Shown here: piece after piece, positions 21,556-34,590 of the stretch
Numbering within the stretch: the stretch's first letter is position 1
How the letters are laid out: each line of letters starts with the position of its first letter
DNA from: Callaeas wilsoni
Lineage: Eukaryota > Chordata > Aves > Passeriformes > Callaeidae
Direction of reading: 5' to 3'
DNA length: 64,000 nucleotides
Assembly (NCBI GenBank): GCA_013398955.1
Contig: VWPU01009725.1
Coordinates: 1 to 64,000, forward strand
Program-made: the position numbers and the translations under genes
The notes under the pieces: generated by a model
Told to the model about the DNA's origin: nothing
The model's input: the letters and a program-made list of their open reading frames with translations, nothing else
The model's database searches: none

Positions 21556-24500
21556 CCCCACAAGTAAAGGCTGGAGATTCCTCTCAGCCCTCTTTTTGCT
21601 GCTGTTGTTATTTACAGAAATATTTTTTTATTGTTTTGTTGCAGTAGCTACTTTAAGTTTTATGTAGGCTTCGACCCTTCTAATTTTCTCCCTGCATAAC
21701 CTCATGACATCCTTGAATTCCTGCCCCTTATCCCAAAGCTCATAAACCCTCCTTCTATTCTTGAGTTCCACACTGTGGAAACTCTATTTTGACCAGGCCT
21801 GTCTTCTTATTTTTAAAATTTTCTCTCTTTTCCTTGCTTTGAATCTTGTGAGCCACAGGCACTGACCTTCTTTTTGTGCTATTTCTCCGACATTCTGCTG
21901 GTAGCATGGGAAAGACATTAAGAACAATTTATCCACATAAGTTTCTACTTTCCAGAAGTTGTGCAGAAATGAAGTCTTAAAATTGCTTTCTTCAAAGATA
22001 GCACAGGTTCTGGAGCCCTGTAACTAAACCCCATTTTTGTGTTTGGGATGGTTTTCTCCGGGGTCTCACACAGCTGAGGCAGAGGGGACTGAGGAATCAG
22101 GGATCTCAATCAGACTGAACGAGAGTGATTGTAGCTGAGAGGGGAAAGGCAGCTCCCTTTTCTTTCGAGGTTTTATGAAATATCCTGCTGTGATTGCCAC
22201 GTCTTTCCTCTCAAACTGCCTCGGCCTACTTCTTAAAAATGAGAGGTTTTCATAGGTGCCCTGATCATGAGCATGAATTTGTGATGATGCCCAAAACACA
22301 ACAAGAGGAAGAGTGAGGAGAGTGTAATAAAAGACAGCATAAATAAAAATAAAGGTGAGTATAAAGTTCTTTAAGTGGCTAATTCTGAGTGAGGGGGAAA
22401 ATATTTCTTCCTGCAGAAATGTTGGTTAATATTACTGAACTTAGTGAATTTTTGTGGCATTGCTGGGTGCCATGCTCCTGCTGGGTATCCCCTGTGCAGG
22501 TATCCTGGGTTTGTATTGCAGATCAGAGCCGTGATGGGCAAATTTTTATTAGATGTTCATTAGGTTTAATCACCTTCAGCTTTCTATGAGCAGAATACCT
22601 GTGATTTTTAATGGAAATTATACCCCTGCAAGGACCTTCAATAAACCTACACCCATCTCAGCACTACAGTCCTCTGAGTTATGTCCGGTCTCCTTAAAAT
22701 TGTTCATAGAGTGAAGAATGAACACAAATCACTGCTCCTGGCAAGAGAGCAAAACAGCTTCCTCTGAAAGGCTTCAGAGTGGATGGCTTGGATTGCTTTG
22801 TTCGTGCACTCACCTTCTTGTCCTAATTTTGGAAAGGAATTGAGGCAAAATCAAGCAGAATCAACGCGGTGAATAAACAATGCCTTGTCTTTATATAGCA
22901 TTTCCTGTACCCCAGCCTCACAGAGCCCTCGTGGCAGTGCTATTCCAGGCATTCCGCATCTTATGTAACAGAGCTGTCCTACTGCTGACTTTGAAGCGGA
23001 TTGCTCTTGGCCTTCAAATCATCTCCTGACAGTGCACGCCACAGAGCCCCAGCTGCTTCTTCCAGCAAGTTTTAGAGTTTGATTGCCGTTCAGCTTTAAA
23101 TGTGCAAAGGGAAACGTGGAGTTCTGCCTCCTCCAGGTGAGTTTGAGCTGACAGATGCATCTCAACAGCAGAAAAATGTTGGAATGAGAGACTTTCCCCC
23201 CCACACACGTATTCTTTTCCTCCCACGTCATCAATAATATCCTGCACAAAATGAGGGAAAAGTTAAATTCACAACTCTGTGTGGTTTGCCTCTTCTTCAT
23301 TTGTTGGATTGATTGAAATGACTTGTCCAGCTTTTTATGTCTCCCCAGCCATCCTGTGCTGTTTAAGGAGAGGATAAAGCACCTCCAAGCTGTAATTTAT
23401 ATTATCCAAAAAGGGGTACCCAAGAGTGAAAAACTCTGTGTGTGACTGGTTCTACAGGTAAGGTGCTGTGTCTGCTACACCTATAAAGTGAAATATTCTT
23501 CAGTTTAATTCTATGGAAAACAGCTTTCCTTCTGAATAATAGCTGTAAGTTTTAGATATAAAGACTTTTCTCAACACAAATCTGATCCAAAAAGTGGCAT
23601 TTTCCAAGTGCTTGTTTGTAGAATCATAAAAGAAAAAAGTGTTCATATTAACATAACTATATTTATTTGATAATTTTAGTTTTTTGTTTAAATTTTTTTT
23701 TTAATAAAGTAGCTCAGTTTAGTTCTTAATATAACACAGACCACAAGTCATCCAGAAATCTTGAAAGTGAGAGGTTTTCTTTTACCACTTTATTTTTTAC
23801 ACCCCACAGGAAAGAACACAGTGTTCGTCTGAAACCAGGAGAGCTTGTGCCTGATTATACCCAGCTATTTAAATACTGGTTCTTATTATACTGAAAAATA
23901 TTGCATGCATTTATTCATTTTTTCTTCTTATTCTTCCAAGCTGAGGTAATCTATTTATTGATGTGCCATAAATCATTCTGTTCCACATCATAATGTGTCA
24001 AAAGAAAACATATTGGGTGACAAGAATCGAGTGTACATGTAACTCAAGGACATATTCACTGGTGTTCTTCCCAAATACCATATTGTAGAAGTATAATCAT
24101 AAAAGAAATTTATCCTGAAAAATAAACAGCGCTGCAAGGTCATTTCAAGAAATAATCTTTTTTTTTTCCTACTGTTCCCATGAGGGACCATTTTTATGGT
24201 ATGGTCTAAACACTGAGCCCAAAGTGAAATGTTTTGTGTAGTAACTTGTGGGGTGAGCACAACTGGTCTCCTTTTTCAGGTGAAAACGAATATGACTGGG
24301 AAATGCAGCTCCAAAACATTTGTGAGCTGGCATAGACTAATTAGGGAATCAATTATAAGTAACATGAGTGGTGGAGGCAAAGCAGAAACATCTGCATGAC
24401 ACACTGGGAAAGATTGGGCTGATCACATTTACCACGGACAGAGGGGAAATTTAGATATTTATTTGTTTTACTCATGCTAAACCTGTAAACTGAATGATGT

Positions 24501-25899
24501 TAAGTTTTAGAATTTGGTTCCAGGGTTGGCTTGAGCAAAGTAATTTATAACCAAAGGTATTAATGCCTCCTCCCTGTTCCAGGGAGGGCTCTGCCCCATC
24601 CAAAACACCTCAGTGCCAAGGAATATCTGCCCATGAGCTAAGGAGCAGCCCAGTCCTGGAGCCGAATGGATGATGTGACCACGTTCATTTGGGAGGAAGA
24701 ACAGAATTCAGTCCTCTATATGTTAGCAATGATATCTTACTTGTTTTAAAGCCCAGATAAAGCTCTCTGGCCTATTTTATTATTTCCTCCCTTGGTTCCA
24801 GCCTGCGGATCCTTCTCTCACATCCAGTGGTGATTTGTTATTGCAACGTCAGTGCCATGGCGTTGCTACCTAGACCTCATCACATTTCAGTTGCCTTTCC
24901 TCTGAATTTATTAACTTCAATTCAAGCTGTGGGGTGCTTGACATTCAGAATTCTGCAGGTGTTCTGAAAGTTTGCTGTGAGTGACCAAGAAACCCAGCCC
25001 TGTTGTGATGCATGCACTACAGTCTGGATTTGTGTGACAGGGAAAGGTGGCACAGCTCATTTTCTGCAGACATGTGAGACCACAAACAGAAGCAGATAAA
25101 ATCACAATGTCCCACAGCGTGCAGAGCTCTGGTCTGTGGCTTTTGCCAGCATCATGAAGAGCCTCTCATATAATCCACAGAATAAATGTGGCAGAGGGAA
25201 ACTGTTGGCAGCAAGAGTGGGAGCAGTTTAGCATGCATGATTTTGAGCTTCTCACTGAAAGCCAACTCTTCCTCAGCAGCTCTCCCCAATAAAGTGACTG
25301 TCAGAAGAGAGAGATCTCTCTTCATCTGCTTAGAAAGATGCTGCCTCTGCATTGCTATGTCCTAAAAATCTAAAAATGTGTTCACCATCCATCAGAAGTT
25401 TTCCCCAGAGCAGCGACTGCTCTGATCATCCCCATTAGTACATTCCTGACTCCCAGGTTCCAGTCAGAGAAGAAAAATCAAGTTTTCTTGCACACTCTGG
25501 AGTTTTGGAAAACTTTTACTGCTGTGGGAGACATCCAAGAGGCAGAACATTTGGCTTTTCTGACCTGTTTCCCATGGACCACATCAGTCCAATTCCTTTG
25601 GTATTCGTCACGTCTATGGGGCTAGATTACTACAGTGAATTTTTTTATGAATGCTTTATCAGTTCCTTGCAGCCAGGATTCAAATTTCCCCTCTCTGCCT
25701 TCCTTTGCTGCGTGTAAAACTCCGCTTCCTTTCCCTTTCTGGGCAGAGGAGATAAAGTGATTCAGAACTGGGCAGTGCTTGTTTGGGGCCAGCTAAAAGC
25801 CCTGCAGAGAGGCTGGCTGATAAACACTGAGAAATATACGGATTTGAGTGGGGCTTTTTGTCTATTAGTTGTGGGTTTACCGAGGAAAATGGAGTTACC
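21556..25899. other. Unique AT-rich non-coding sequence
   Basis: No gene, RNA or transposon was recognised over about 4.3 kb. Features are limited to A/T runs (for example a T-rich run near 23692 and 24158). Open frames are under 100 codons, with no conserved domain and no coherent splice-site arrangement that I could support. Confidence 0.55.
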
Positions 25900-26176
25900 T
25901 GGGAACAATCATGGTTCAAACTGAAAGAGGCGAAATTTAGGTTAGACATGAGGAAGAAATTCTTCCCTGTGAGGGTGGGGAGGCTCTGGCACAGGTTGCC
26001 CAGAGAAGCTGTGGCTGCCCCTGGATCCCTGGAAGTGTCCAAGGCCAGGCTGGATGGGGCTCGGAGCAACCTGGGATCATGGAAGGTGTCCCTGCCCATG
26101 GCAGGGGGTGGCACTGGGTGATCTTTGATGTCCATTCCAACCCAAACCATTCCAGGGTTCTGTGACTCTGTGATTC
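25900..26176 (+). mobile_element. CR1 LINE 3' end (sense)
   Basis: The plus strand carries CATGGTTCAAACTGAAAGAG, GACATGAGGAAGAAATTCTT, GCACAGGTTGCCCAGAGAAG, CCCTGGAAGTGTCCAAGG, TCCATTCCAACCCAAACC and a TTCTGTGACTCTGTGATTC tail with two short repeat units. It is one of the better preserved CR1 3' ends here, 5'-truncated. The 156-codon reverse frame across it is antisense CR1. Confidence 0.96.
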
Positions 26177-29100
26177 ATTATTCCAATGGTGGATTTAAGG
26201 GTATTGGCATTATTTGTTGTCCAGCACACTCATATCCTGGAGTTGTAGCTGATCGCTCCATCCCTTTCCTCACCGCTTCTCTTTCCCCTCCCAGACCCCT
26301 TTAACTCCTGGACTGGAGAACCTGTAGGCAGAGAGAAGCAGAAAAAGGAGAAACGGTGGGAATGGAGTCAGAGAAAAGCTGTGAGGTGGGAGGGGTCAGG
26401 GGGTGTGATTTGAATTCAAACACAGCGATGAGAGAAGGAAGCTTGAATGAAATCAAACCCACCACAGTGGGGTTTGATCGGCTCTGGCTTGTCAAAGCAG
26501 GGAGAAATGGTGCTGCAATGTTTTATCACCTCTAAAGTCCTATGGAAGGGCTATGAGAGCTGAGGAAATTAAAGATTATTAAAGCCAGAAACTGCAGAGA
26601 TGAGGCACAGCAAACATCTACATCTGGGCTTAGTGGAGCTGTACAGTTGGAAGGAATTTAGAGATTTTTGAGGTGTGGGAGAGCAACAGGATTTGGCGAA
26701 GCATCCACATGAAATGGCAAATTAATGGGGGACAGGCTGATCTTCACACAGTCCGTGTGACAAAGTTGAGGACAAAACCAGGAGGGCTTAGACAAGATTA
26801 TATTTGACTGTGACAGTCATCCTAAACCACCAAGGAGTTCAGCCTGTCTCCCTCAGATGAATTGTGGATCCCGATAAACCCCCGTGCATACTTCAAACAG
26901 ATTGAAACCCTGCGGAACTAAACCCGTATTGAATTGCAAAGTGATGCAAGGTTATCCCAGTTAAAACACAGCATTCAGAGGGGAAACATTAACATGCACG
27001 GGAAAAATGAGCCAGGAAAAAAAAATATCTTTTGTATTTTAAAAAACCCCTGTATATGGGCTAAATCACACTCCTAAAACCATCTCCAGGAGGCTGAAGA
27101 CTGATTTCTCTGCTGTTGAGACAGAAAAGCTGGAGCACAGAGGAGTGAAATAATTCCTAAGAAAGCACTGGCGGAAATCAGAAAGCCTTGCTGAACTATT
27201 TGTTCTCTCCACTACACCCATCTCTTATTCTTAAGAATGAACTGAGATTGTAAAATATTCCAGGTTTTAGCTGCACTTTATTCATTGTGTCTGTCTGTAA
27301 AATACTTTTTTTTCATTGTAGGTGGATTGAAAGGGAAAATAAATATTTAGTGACAGGTTCTTCAGACCATTTAAACACCTGCTTTTTCTCTCTCCAAATT
27401 ATTATTTATCATTTCTTCCCCTTTTCAATGAGTTTAATGATATGGTACCATACCAAAATTTATTCTGATGCATTATTTCTCTTTAAGTCTCTCTAGCAGA
27501 TTAAGATGTTAATAGGGAACAATGTCTACCTCACAGGGACAGGAAATGGAGAACATTCCCTCTATTTCTTCCCCCCTAGAAAGTTGGGCAGAATTGCTTT
27601 CCTTAAATGGGAACAGAGACTGAAAACCCTGCCAAAAGCCCAAGCTCAAAGGTAAATATTAGTGTCAGAGTACAAGTAAGGAAAACACTTCTAATTTTAT
27701 AGTGCCTTTCGTCCAAGTGTTTCAAAACATCTCCCAGATATTGATCAAGACTTTCTGAGGGATTTTTTATAGGTCAAGCACGTCAGTATGAATTTCCCAT
27801 CACAGTGTAAGAGGTGAAAAGCCACTAGAATGGAAAGAATGCTTTCTGTGGTTTGTTTCTAACAGCTGAGAAAGAGAAATCAAAATAAAAAAGATTCAAT
27901 TATTTCTGTAATAATGGGGAGGGGGGGTGTTTATGCTTACATGTGTGTTTAAGGGGATGTTTGGTGAGAAATCCATAAAGAAAAACTTCCTGGATTCAGA
28001 ATTAACCCTTTTTGTGTCATCTCTTTGAAACAGAATTGTTGGGGTAGCACTCATATTTGTTTGAAGTTTACTTCATAGACCCTTGGAACAGCAGAAGATT
28101 AAATGACGCTGAAATCAGATATGATGAAACTTGTTCATGTTCTTTCCTCATCCTGATTGCAGCAGTTACTCAGAGCCTGTGGCCAAAGCTTTTTGCCCTT
28201 CCCATTGCTTGTGCGGATTTTTCCTTAGCCAGTTTTATTCCAGCTGATGCCATGACATCCACGTTTTCCACGAGATGTCTTTTCCAACCAGATTCCTTTT
28301 GGGTGTGGACAGTTGAACATAAAGATACAAATACTTTACACTGCTGGTGTGAAGGTACTCTCCGGAGTAACCTACGAGTAGAACGCAGAACACGAATCAA
28401 AATTTGCAACCCGACAATCAAAACCAACCCGAAAATTGGGTGACCTCGTGGCTGGTGTAGTTTCTAAATTAGCTGTACATTTATATTCCGTGGTGTGAGC
28501 TCAGTATCCAAAGGGATTTTCCCACCTTTTTAAAAGCAGAAGCCAGATTTAGGAGGAGCAGTATAAAAACCAAGAGATCTCGAAGGCAGAAAAATTTATT
28601 TCCCCTGCAAAACTTAAAACAAAAGGCAGGAAGGCTGGAAGAAATCTTCAGTATTCGGGAATGTGTAACACTATAGATGGTGTTATTACTCCATCAATTG
28701 GAAGGAGCGTTCCAATAAAACTTTTCAATTTAAGGCATCTTCTTGTAGTATTCCAAATGAATTCTCAGGAAACAAGTTTATGGGGATTATATGCAAATGA
28801 GACTAGAAAAGTTGTCTTTTTTAATTTTTTTTTTTTCAAAAATCAGTTTCTATAAGGCTTTAATAGTGACACAGGTGTTGTTTAAAAAAACCAAGACGTA
28901 ATTATACAATATTTGGAGAGTTACTAATGGCTCTCAGAGAGAATGAGAAGCAATTTGGTCGTGCTCTGTTAATGTGTGAAGTGATTTATAAGGGTAGCAG
29001 TAATGAATGTTGTCACTTCTAAACAAAACAAAGCACTTGTAAAGAACATTGAACTGTCCTTTTTTTTTCCCTCCAGAACTTAGATGGATGAAGATTGCAA

Positions 29101-32100
29101 CATCAGCAAGTTTAATTAAAGTGGAGTTAACTCTGCCAGCTACAAATTCTTCTTCAAAGATATTTCTCTCATTCTACATAAACCAGATTTTTTTTCTTTT
29201 GCTTCAACTTTGATCCATCCAAAGGCAAGTGCATATCCAAATAAAGCAAAATAAACTAGGAATTATCATTATTAATTTTTAATATTTATATCATCTTGCA
29301 CAAGATGACAACCAGACACCAATTTTGTTTTATTCCTTTTTTTAGTAAAGAAGACCATCCCCTTGATTAGAGGGAAATTAATAGACGTTTGTGACCACAA
29401 GCCCTGAAAATTCAGCCAAATTATTCTGCAGTCACTTCTCGGTTACCTGTGGATTCATTATCCTGTTTAATGTGGCAAAAACTTCTCATAGGATCATGGA
29501 TTATCCTGCAGGACTTCTCTGAGTGTAACCCCCTATTTATTTCTTGTTAACGTCTCTTTGCCATCCAAAACACTTTGAATAATAGAAGTAAGAGGTTTTT
29601 TGGTAAATGTTGTATTCTTGGTTAAAAAAGGTAGAACAAATTGTAGATATTGGAACAATAATCAATGAACAAATACCCTCATGAGACACAGAAATTAATT
29701 TACAAAATTAAATGTGCTAAATGTGCTAAATATATCGACTAGTTTGCCTCTTATGAAAGATCAAGCCTAATGACATTTGTTGACTAATCTTTCATTTTTC
29801 AATTAAACAAAACATGTTGGACCAATATGCTATTCCCTATCTCTTGATCTCAGAGAGAAAATAAATTCTTTGGTTTCTACAGGGGGACATCCCAGGTGCA
29901 CTTTCCCAGGAAAAGGATTCAGGTGCCTGGGGAGTCTAGGAGGATAAAAGCACAACCAATTTGTCTGCAGGTTCCAGCTCATTTCTTTTTTTTTCCTACT
30001 AAATATTCCCCTCCCTGTCCCTGGGAGCGGGGTGGTGATCTCCAGCTCTTTTGCTGTGGGGCATTGGTGGGCACAGCAGATAAATCATCCCCAGGAGTGT
30101 GAAAGCAAGCAAATGGTTTGGATGATCACACCTGGGTCTTGATCCTGTGCCACGGCCCAGCGTGAAGAGCTAGGAACTTCATATCCAACAAACTGAGAAT
30201 TTTATCCTAATAAACAGCACAACAACATTTTTATAGAGAGCTGAAAGTCACACAGAGAAAAAGCAAACAAACTGCAGTAATTTCTCCAGCTGTCAAAAGG
30301 CACTTGACAGAATTAACCAAAATTAGAGTGGATATCTCCAGTTTCTGAGTAAATGTGGCTTTAGTTCTCATTTTGCTTTCATAATTGGAACAAGACACGG
30401 TGAAATTGTCTGGATGCCTCTGTGTTAGAAATAAATTAGTTCCCCTTCATAGTCTCTTAAGAAGAGGGACTTAGCAAAGCCTTCTGCTTTCTGCTTATTT
30501 ACTGAGGCTCTGCAATTATAACGAGGCAAATACAACTTGCTAAAGAGCGAGAATACAAATGGAAAATTAAATCTCTGAGGAGCTGCCTTCGGGCACAGAC
30601 AATAATTCAGCCGCACACACCTATTTGCATTTCATCAGGCTGCAACATTAGAGTTCTACCACAACATAAGCAAACGTGGCTTGGACTGAAAGAAGTGCCA
30701 TGAGGGGAGAATTCCAGATTCTCAGCTGGCTGGGATCATCTGGGATGACCTAATTCTGCTCAAGGTCTTCCTTGGGGGCATCACAAGCCCCAGTTTGACT
30801 GAAATGCCCAGGGATTTTCCTCCAGACAGGGCTGGAAGAGGCATCAGGCTCGCTGAAGAAGGATTGAGGCAAAGGAAGTGGTGGAAGCATGGACTGGATG
30901 TTGGGATAAGATGGTCAGTGCTCAAATCCAGACTGACCATGAGCTCTGCAGGGGAAAACATAAGATAGGGGAGTTTTAACCAAATCTACCTTCATGTGCT
31001 TCTCCCCACGTCAAAATCCAAATTTTCCATGTCAGATTGGGAATGGTCTTTATAGGAACATCCCTCAGCAGATCTATATACATCACCTAGGTTTCCAGCC
31101 CTTTTTCTTAAGGCTTCCTTTGCTTTTTCTTTCATATTTGTACCCTCATTTCCCTCACCTCCAAATATTAAGGATAATGGATTATCTTCTAGTAACTCCA
31201 ATATTATTTTGCTCTCTCTCTCCCCTTAACCCCACTGACCTCTCAGTTCATTTACTGAGTCTATTGGGGCTGATCTCCCTGCAAATCCTTTTCTCTGCAT
31301 CCCATCCTACTTTTTCGATTTCCTGGGGTTCCCATCTCATAAACACCAAAAAGCTTTTCAAATTCCCATTAGCGTATTGAACAGCACTATCATCTCCCCT
31401 GAATCCAAAATAAGGAATAGTTGTTTTTCATCCGAAGGCATGAAATAAACTTTCCACTCAGGAGTTTTAATTTTGAAGCTCTTTAGACTCACCTCATTTC
31501 CCTGAAATTCATCTTGATTTATGAACACAAGGTGCATCCACCATGGCGAAACAGGTATCTCATACATCACTTCTCATACCCTTCATCATCTTTTTTTTTT
31601 GTTGTTCCAAAAGAACTCAAGCTTGTTAATTTTCTTATTTGTTTTCTTTGTCTGTTTGTCTTTAAGGAAAGTAACAAAAAGTGCTCTTTGCTCTGGGAAG
31701 GTAATAACTCTTCAGGGCAGTCTCTTGAGTATTCATATTTTTCAGAAAGTAAAATAACTGTTCACAGAGTTAATAAAAAAAGGAAATTAGAGGTCAAGAG
31801 TCGAGCATCCATTGATGTTCTAATATTCTGTTTCTTTATTGCCTTTGTCTGCAGTGAGAGAACAAAATTACAATGACTGAAATTTTTAAAATAGAATTGG
31901 ATCATAGTGTTGGTAGATTGATGACTCTTGGCACTCAAAGTCCTTGAACAAACCCTCAAATCAAAAATGCTGGAAGCAGACCTCCTTCCATTAAAGTCAA
32001 TCTACATTTTAGTGATGGCTTCCCAAGTCCAGAATTTCAGTGTATTCTGTGTTCTTCAAACAGGTTTGATGATGCACTTCAAACCTTGACTTCCACAGAG

Positions 32101-32488
32101 AGAAAAGTCTTCTCTCTTGTCCATGTTTCCCCCATGACCCCAGGGTTTCTTTTGGTGATTTTTTGCCTTCTCACCCGTCTTCCCTCAAAATATGAAGAAT
32201 TCAGTCCTAGAAACTCCAGCAAAGTTTTTTCTCTTCTTTCTCACTTCTTTCCACCATCCTTTTCACTTGATTCTCGTGACAGTCAGTTCTGCAGTGCTGC
32301 TGACACTGACTGGGGGACTCTTACCCTGTAATCACCTGCACAGTTGTGGTGTTGGCTCCCTTGTTCACTCCTAAAATTACTTTATTTTTGTCTCAAGGAC
32401 GATCTCAGGCATTTGTGCTTGGAATTCTGATTTGTTGAGTGGGCTTTCAGTTCTCTGCAAATACCTAGATCCACCTGTACAGGAGTGT
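26177..32488. other. Unique AT-rich non-coding sequence (6.3 kb without a clear repeat)
   Basis: This is one of the longest repeat-poor stretches of the window. I recognise no gene. Two sub-regions stand out. 28057-28452 has a 128-codon open frame and relatively many CpGs. 31000-32300 has a strong pyrimidine bias on the plus strand, giving several overlapping hydrophobic, Leu/Phe/Ser-rich open frames of 60-128 codons that look like composition effects. A long repeat-poor interval in a bird genome is compatible with conserved non-coding DNA, but that needs alignment. Confidence 0.45.
28057..28452 (+). other. CpG-enriched segment with a 128-codon open frame, unassigned
   Basis: About eleven CpGs fall in roughly 350 bp, including a dense group at 28360-28445 (CTCCGGAG, CTACGAG, AACGCAG, CACGAATC, CCCGACA, CCCGAAA), in otherwise CpG-poor DNA. 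The forward frame 28057-28443 is open for 128 codons and the reverse frame 28170-28427 for 85. Neither peptide has a domain I recognise. Options include a relatively young transposon or LTR fragment, an unmethylated regulatory patch, or chance. Confidence 0.25.
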
Positions 32489-33087
32489 TGTGGTTTAAGC
32501 CCAGCCAGGAACCCAACGCCACACAGCTGCTCACTCACTCTTTGCTCCCAGCAGGATGTAGGGAAAATAAATGGGAGCGTAAAAGTGAGAAAACTCAAAG
32601 GCTGAGATAAGAACAGTTTAATAATTGAAACAAAATAATAATAATTGTGAAAAAAACCCCTCGCAATAATAACAATAACCATAACAATAACCATAATCAT
32701 ACGCTTAATATAATATAATGAAAAAAGAAATAATTTTTTAGAAGAGAGAGAGAGCAATAAACCTGTAGAAAAACAAATGATGCAAATGAAAAACGATCGT
32801 TCATCACCAACCAATCAATGTCCAACCAGTCTCCAAGCCGCCATCCCTGGCCAAATTTCCTCCTAGTTTATGTGCTGAGTGTGATGCCATAGGGTCTGGA
32901 ATATCCCTTGGGACAGTTGCAATCAGAAGAGAAAAGACCTTGACTCCGTGCAAGTGCTGCTTAGGAATAACTAAAACATTCCTGAGTTACCAGCTCTGTT
33001 TTCAGCACACTTCCAAAATTCAAACCCATATTAGCAACCATGAAAAAAATTAATGCTGCTCCAAAAAAAAAAAAAAGGATCAGCACA
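32489..33087 (+). mobile_element. Solo LTR, avian ERVL-like
   Basis: It starts TGTGGTTTAAGCCCAGCC and ends in ATCAGCACA. Internal landmarks typical of this avian LTR class are AGTGAGAAAACTC, GAGATAAGAACAGTTTAATA, TATGTGCTGAGTGTGATG, GGAATATCCCTTGGGACAGT, AGACCTTGACTCCGTGCAAG and AACTAAAACATTCCTGAGTT. An AT-rich AATAAC/ACCATA repeat patch lies at about 32630-32705, and an A14 run near 33063. No matching 5-bp flanking duplication is visible (AGTGT versus TGAGG), which may reflect decay. No gag, pol or env follows, so this is a solo LTR. Confidence 0.85.
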
Positions 33088-34271
33088 TGAGGTTTTCACT
33101 GTGAAGGGGAGAGGAAGGATATCTTGCTCCCTAGAAGTCTTAATTCCTTAGAAGCCTTAATTCCTTAACATTTCCATTGGGACAGACAAGAACAGAAGTT
33201 GGCTACCATCATAATGGGGTTAAATTAACAGGGATTCCCGAATTTTGTACACTTTTCTCCCTTGTGTCATTGCAGAAATCCCTCCTAACCTCATGGATTC
33301 TTTTCACAGAATTCACCACGATAAATACCAGCTACAGAAATAGATTATTCACAACACTAGGTTAGATTTGATTTACTTCCTGGAACCAAATTCCTTACCA
33401 GCTCCCAGGGAGCTGCATCCATTCAGAGGAAAATTCTTTTTCCATAAAAGAAGTACCAGGACTTTCAAACCCCCAGCATATCCAGTACAGTCCCAAAAGC
33501 ATTTCTGGGGGCTGCTCAGTGTCCTGAATTTCCAGGAAGGTCAGTAAACTGGAAAGTTGTAAGTTGCTAATAAATTTTAAGTTCTATGCCCTGTAAATAG
33601 AATCCAAGAGAAATTAGGATTCTCTTGCAGTGACTTAATATAGACACAGTCCAAGTGCAGTAAATCTTTTCTATGGGCAGTGATTAGAGCTGTGATTTAG
33701 GATCATTTCAGACACCTACAGTAAATAACAAGGCTTTTCAGTGCTTGTTATGTCATCATATATCCTGCAGCCTTCCCATTCAATTATTTTTCCAGGATTG
33801 ATTTTAGGGGACCTACAGGAGCTTGTCTGGATTTGACACTCTCCTTTTCCTTGCTTCTTTGCGGATCTGTGTCACAGACACATCTACACAGGCTCCCGGG
33901 CTCCCTGCCCAAACAAACCAGCAAGGCCCCTTCAGGAAAGCATCCAGAAGCTGTTGGCAAGATAAACTCGGCTCCAGACAATTGGCTCTGAGCAGCTATG
34001 GATGTGAACTGTGCCTAATTTCAGTCCCCTTCTTCTGAAACAATCCTTCAGAGCTATCCCAGAAAGATTTGTGCATTCCAATACTTTTTTTTTTCCCCAC
34101 CTATAAACACGTGAATCAAGGAAGGAAATGTGCCCTCGTTGCATTGCAGTAAAAACCTGTGGGGTGTTACAGCGCGTGAACAGAACACCTGCAAAGAACC
34201 CTCCAGTAGTTCCATTTCAGGGAATGGAAGCCATCTCTACCTCTCCCCATCTTCATTCCTCACTCAAATAT
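33088..34271. other. Unique non-coding sequence
   Basis: No gene or repeat was recognised, apart from a short direct repeat of CTTAATTCCTTAGAAG type near 33138-33168 just after the LTR. Confidence 0.5.
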
Positions 34272-34590
34272 GGAATCACAGAATCACTGAGGTTGGAAAG
34301 ACCTCCAAGGCCATCGAGTTCGATATATGACCCATCTCCACCGTGTCACCCAGCCCAGAGCACTGAGTGCCACATCCCGGCCTTCCTTGGACACCTCCAG
34401 GGACGGGGACTCCAAACCTCCCTGGGCAGCCCCTTCCAAGGCCTGACCAGCTTTCCATGAAAAAATTCCACTTGATGTCCAACCTGTACCTCCCCTGGCC
34501 CAGCCTGAGGCCGTTCTCTCTCCTCCTGTCCCTGTTCCCTGGGAGCAGAGCCTGACCCCCCCACCTCGCTCCATCCTCCTGCCGGGTTCT
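34272..34590 (-). mobile_element. CR1 LINE 3' end, distinct subfamily (antisense)
   Basis: The plus strand shows GGAATCACAGAATCACTGAG, GTTGGAAAGACCTCCAAGG, CATCGAGTTCGATATATGAC, CCTTGGACACCTCCAGGGAC, TCCCTGGGCAGCCCCTTCC and TCCTGTCCCTGTTCCCTGG. The AAGACCTCCAAGGCCATCGA version of the terminal block differs from the AAGGGACCTTAAA version found elsewhere in the window, so it is a different subfamily. Overlapping reverse frames of up to 176 codons follow from its GC-rich sequence, not from a gene. Confidence 0.92.

Noticed and set aside
31000..32331. Cluster of hydrophobic open frames suggesting membrane proteins
   Set aside because: The strand is pyrimidine-rich, which alone yields Leu/Phe/Ser-rich frames. 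They overlap in several frames with no coherent start or domain.
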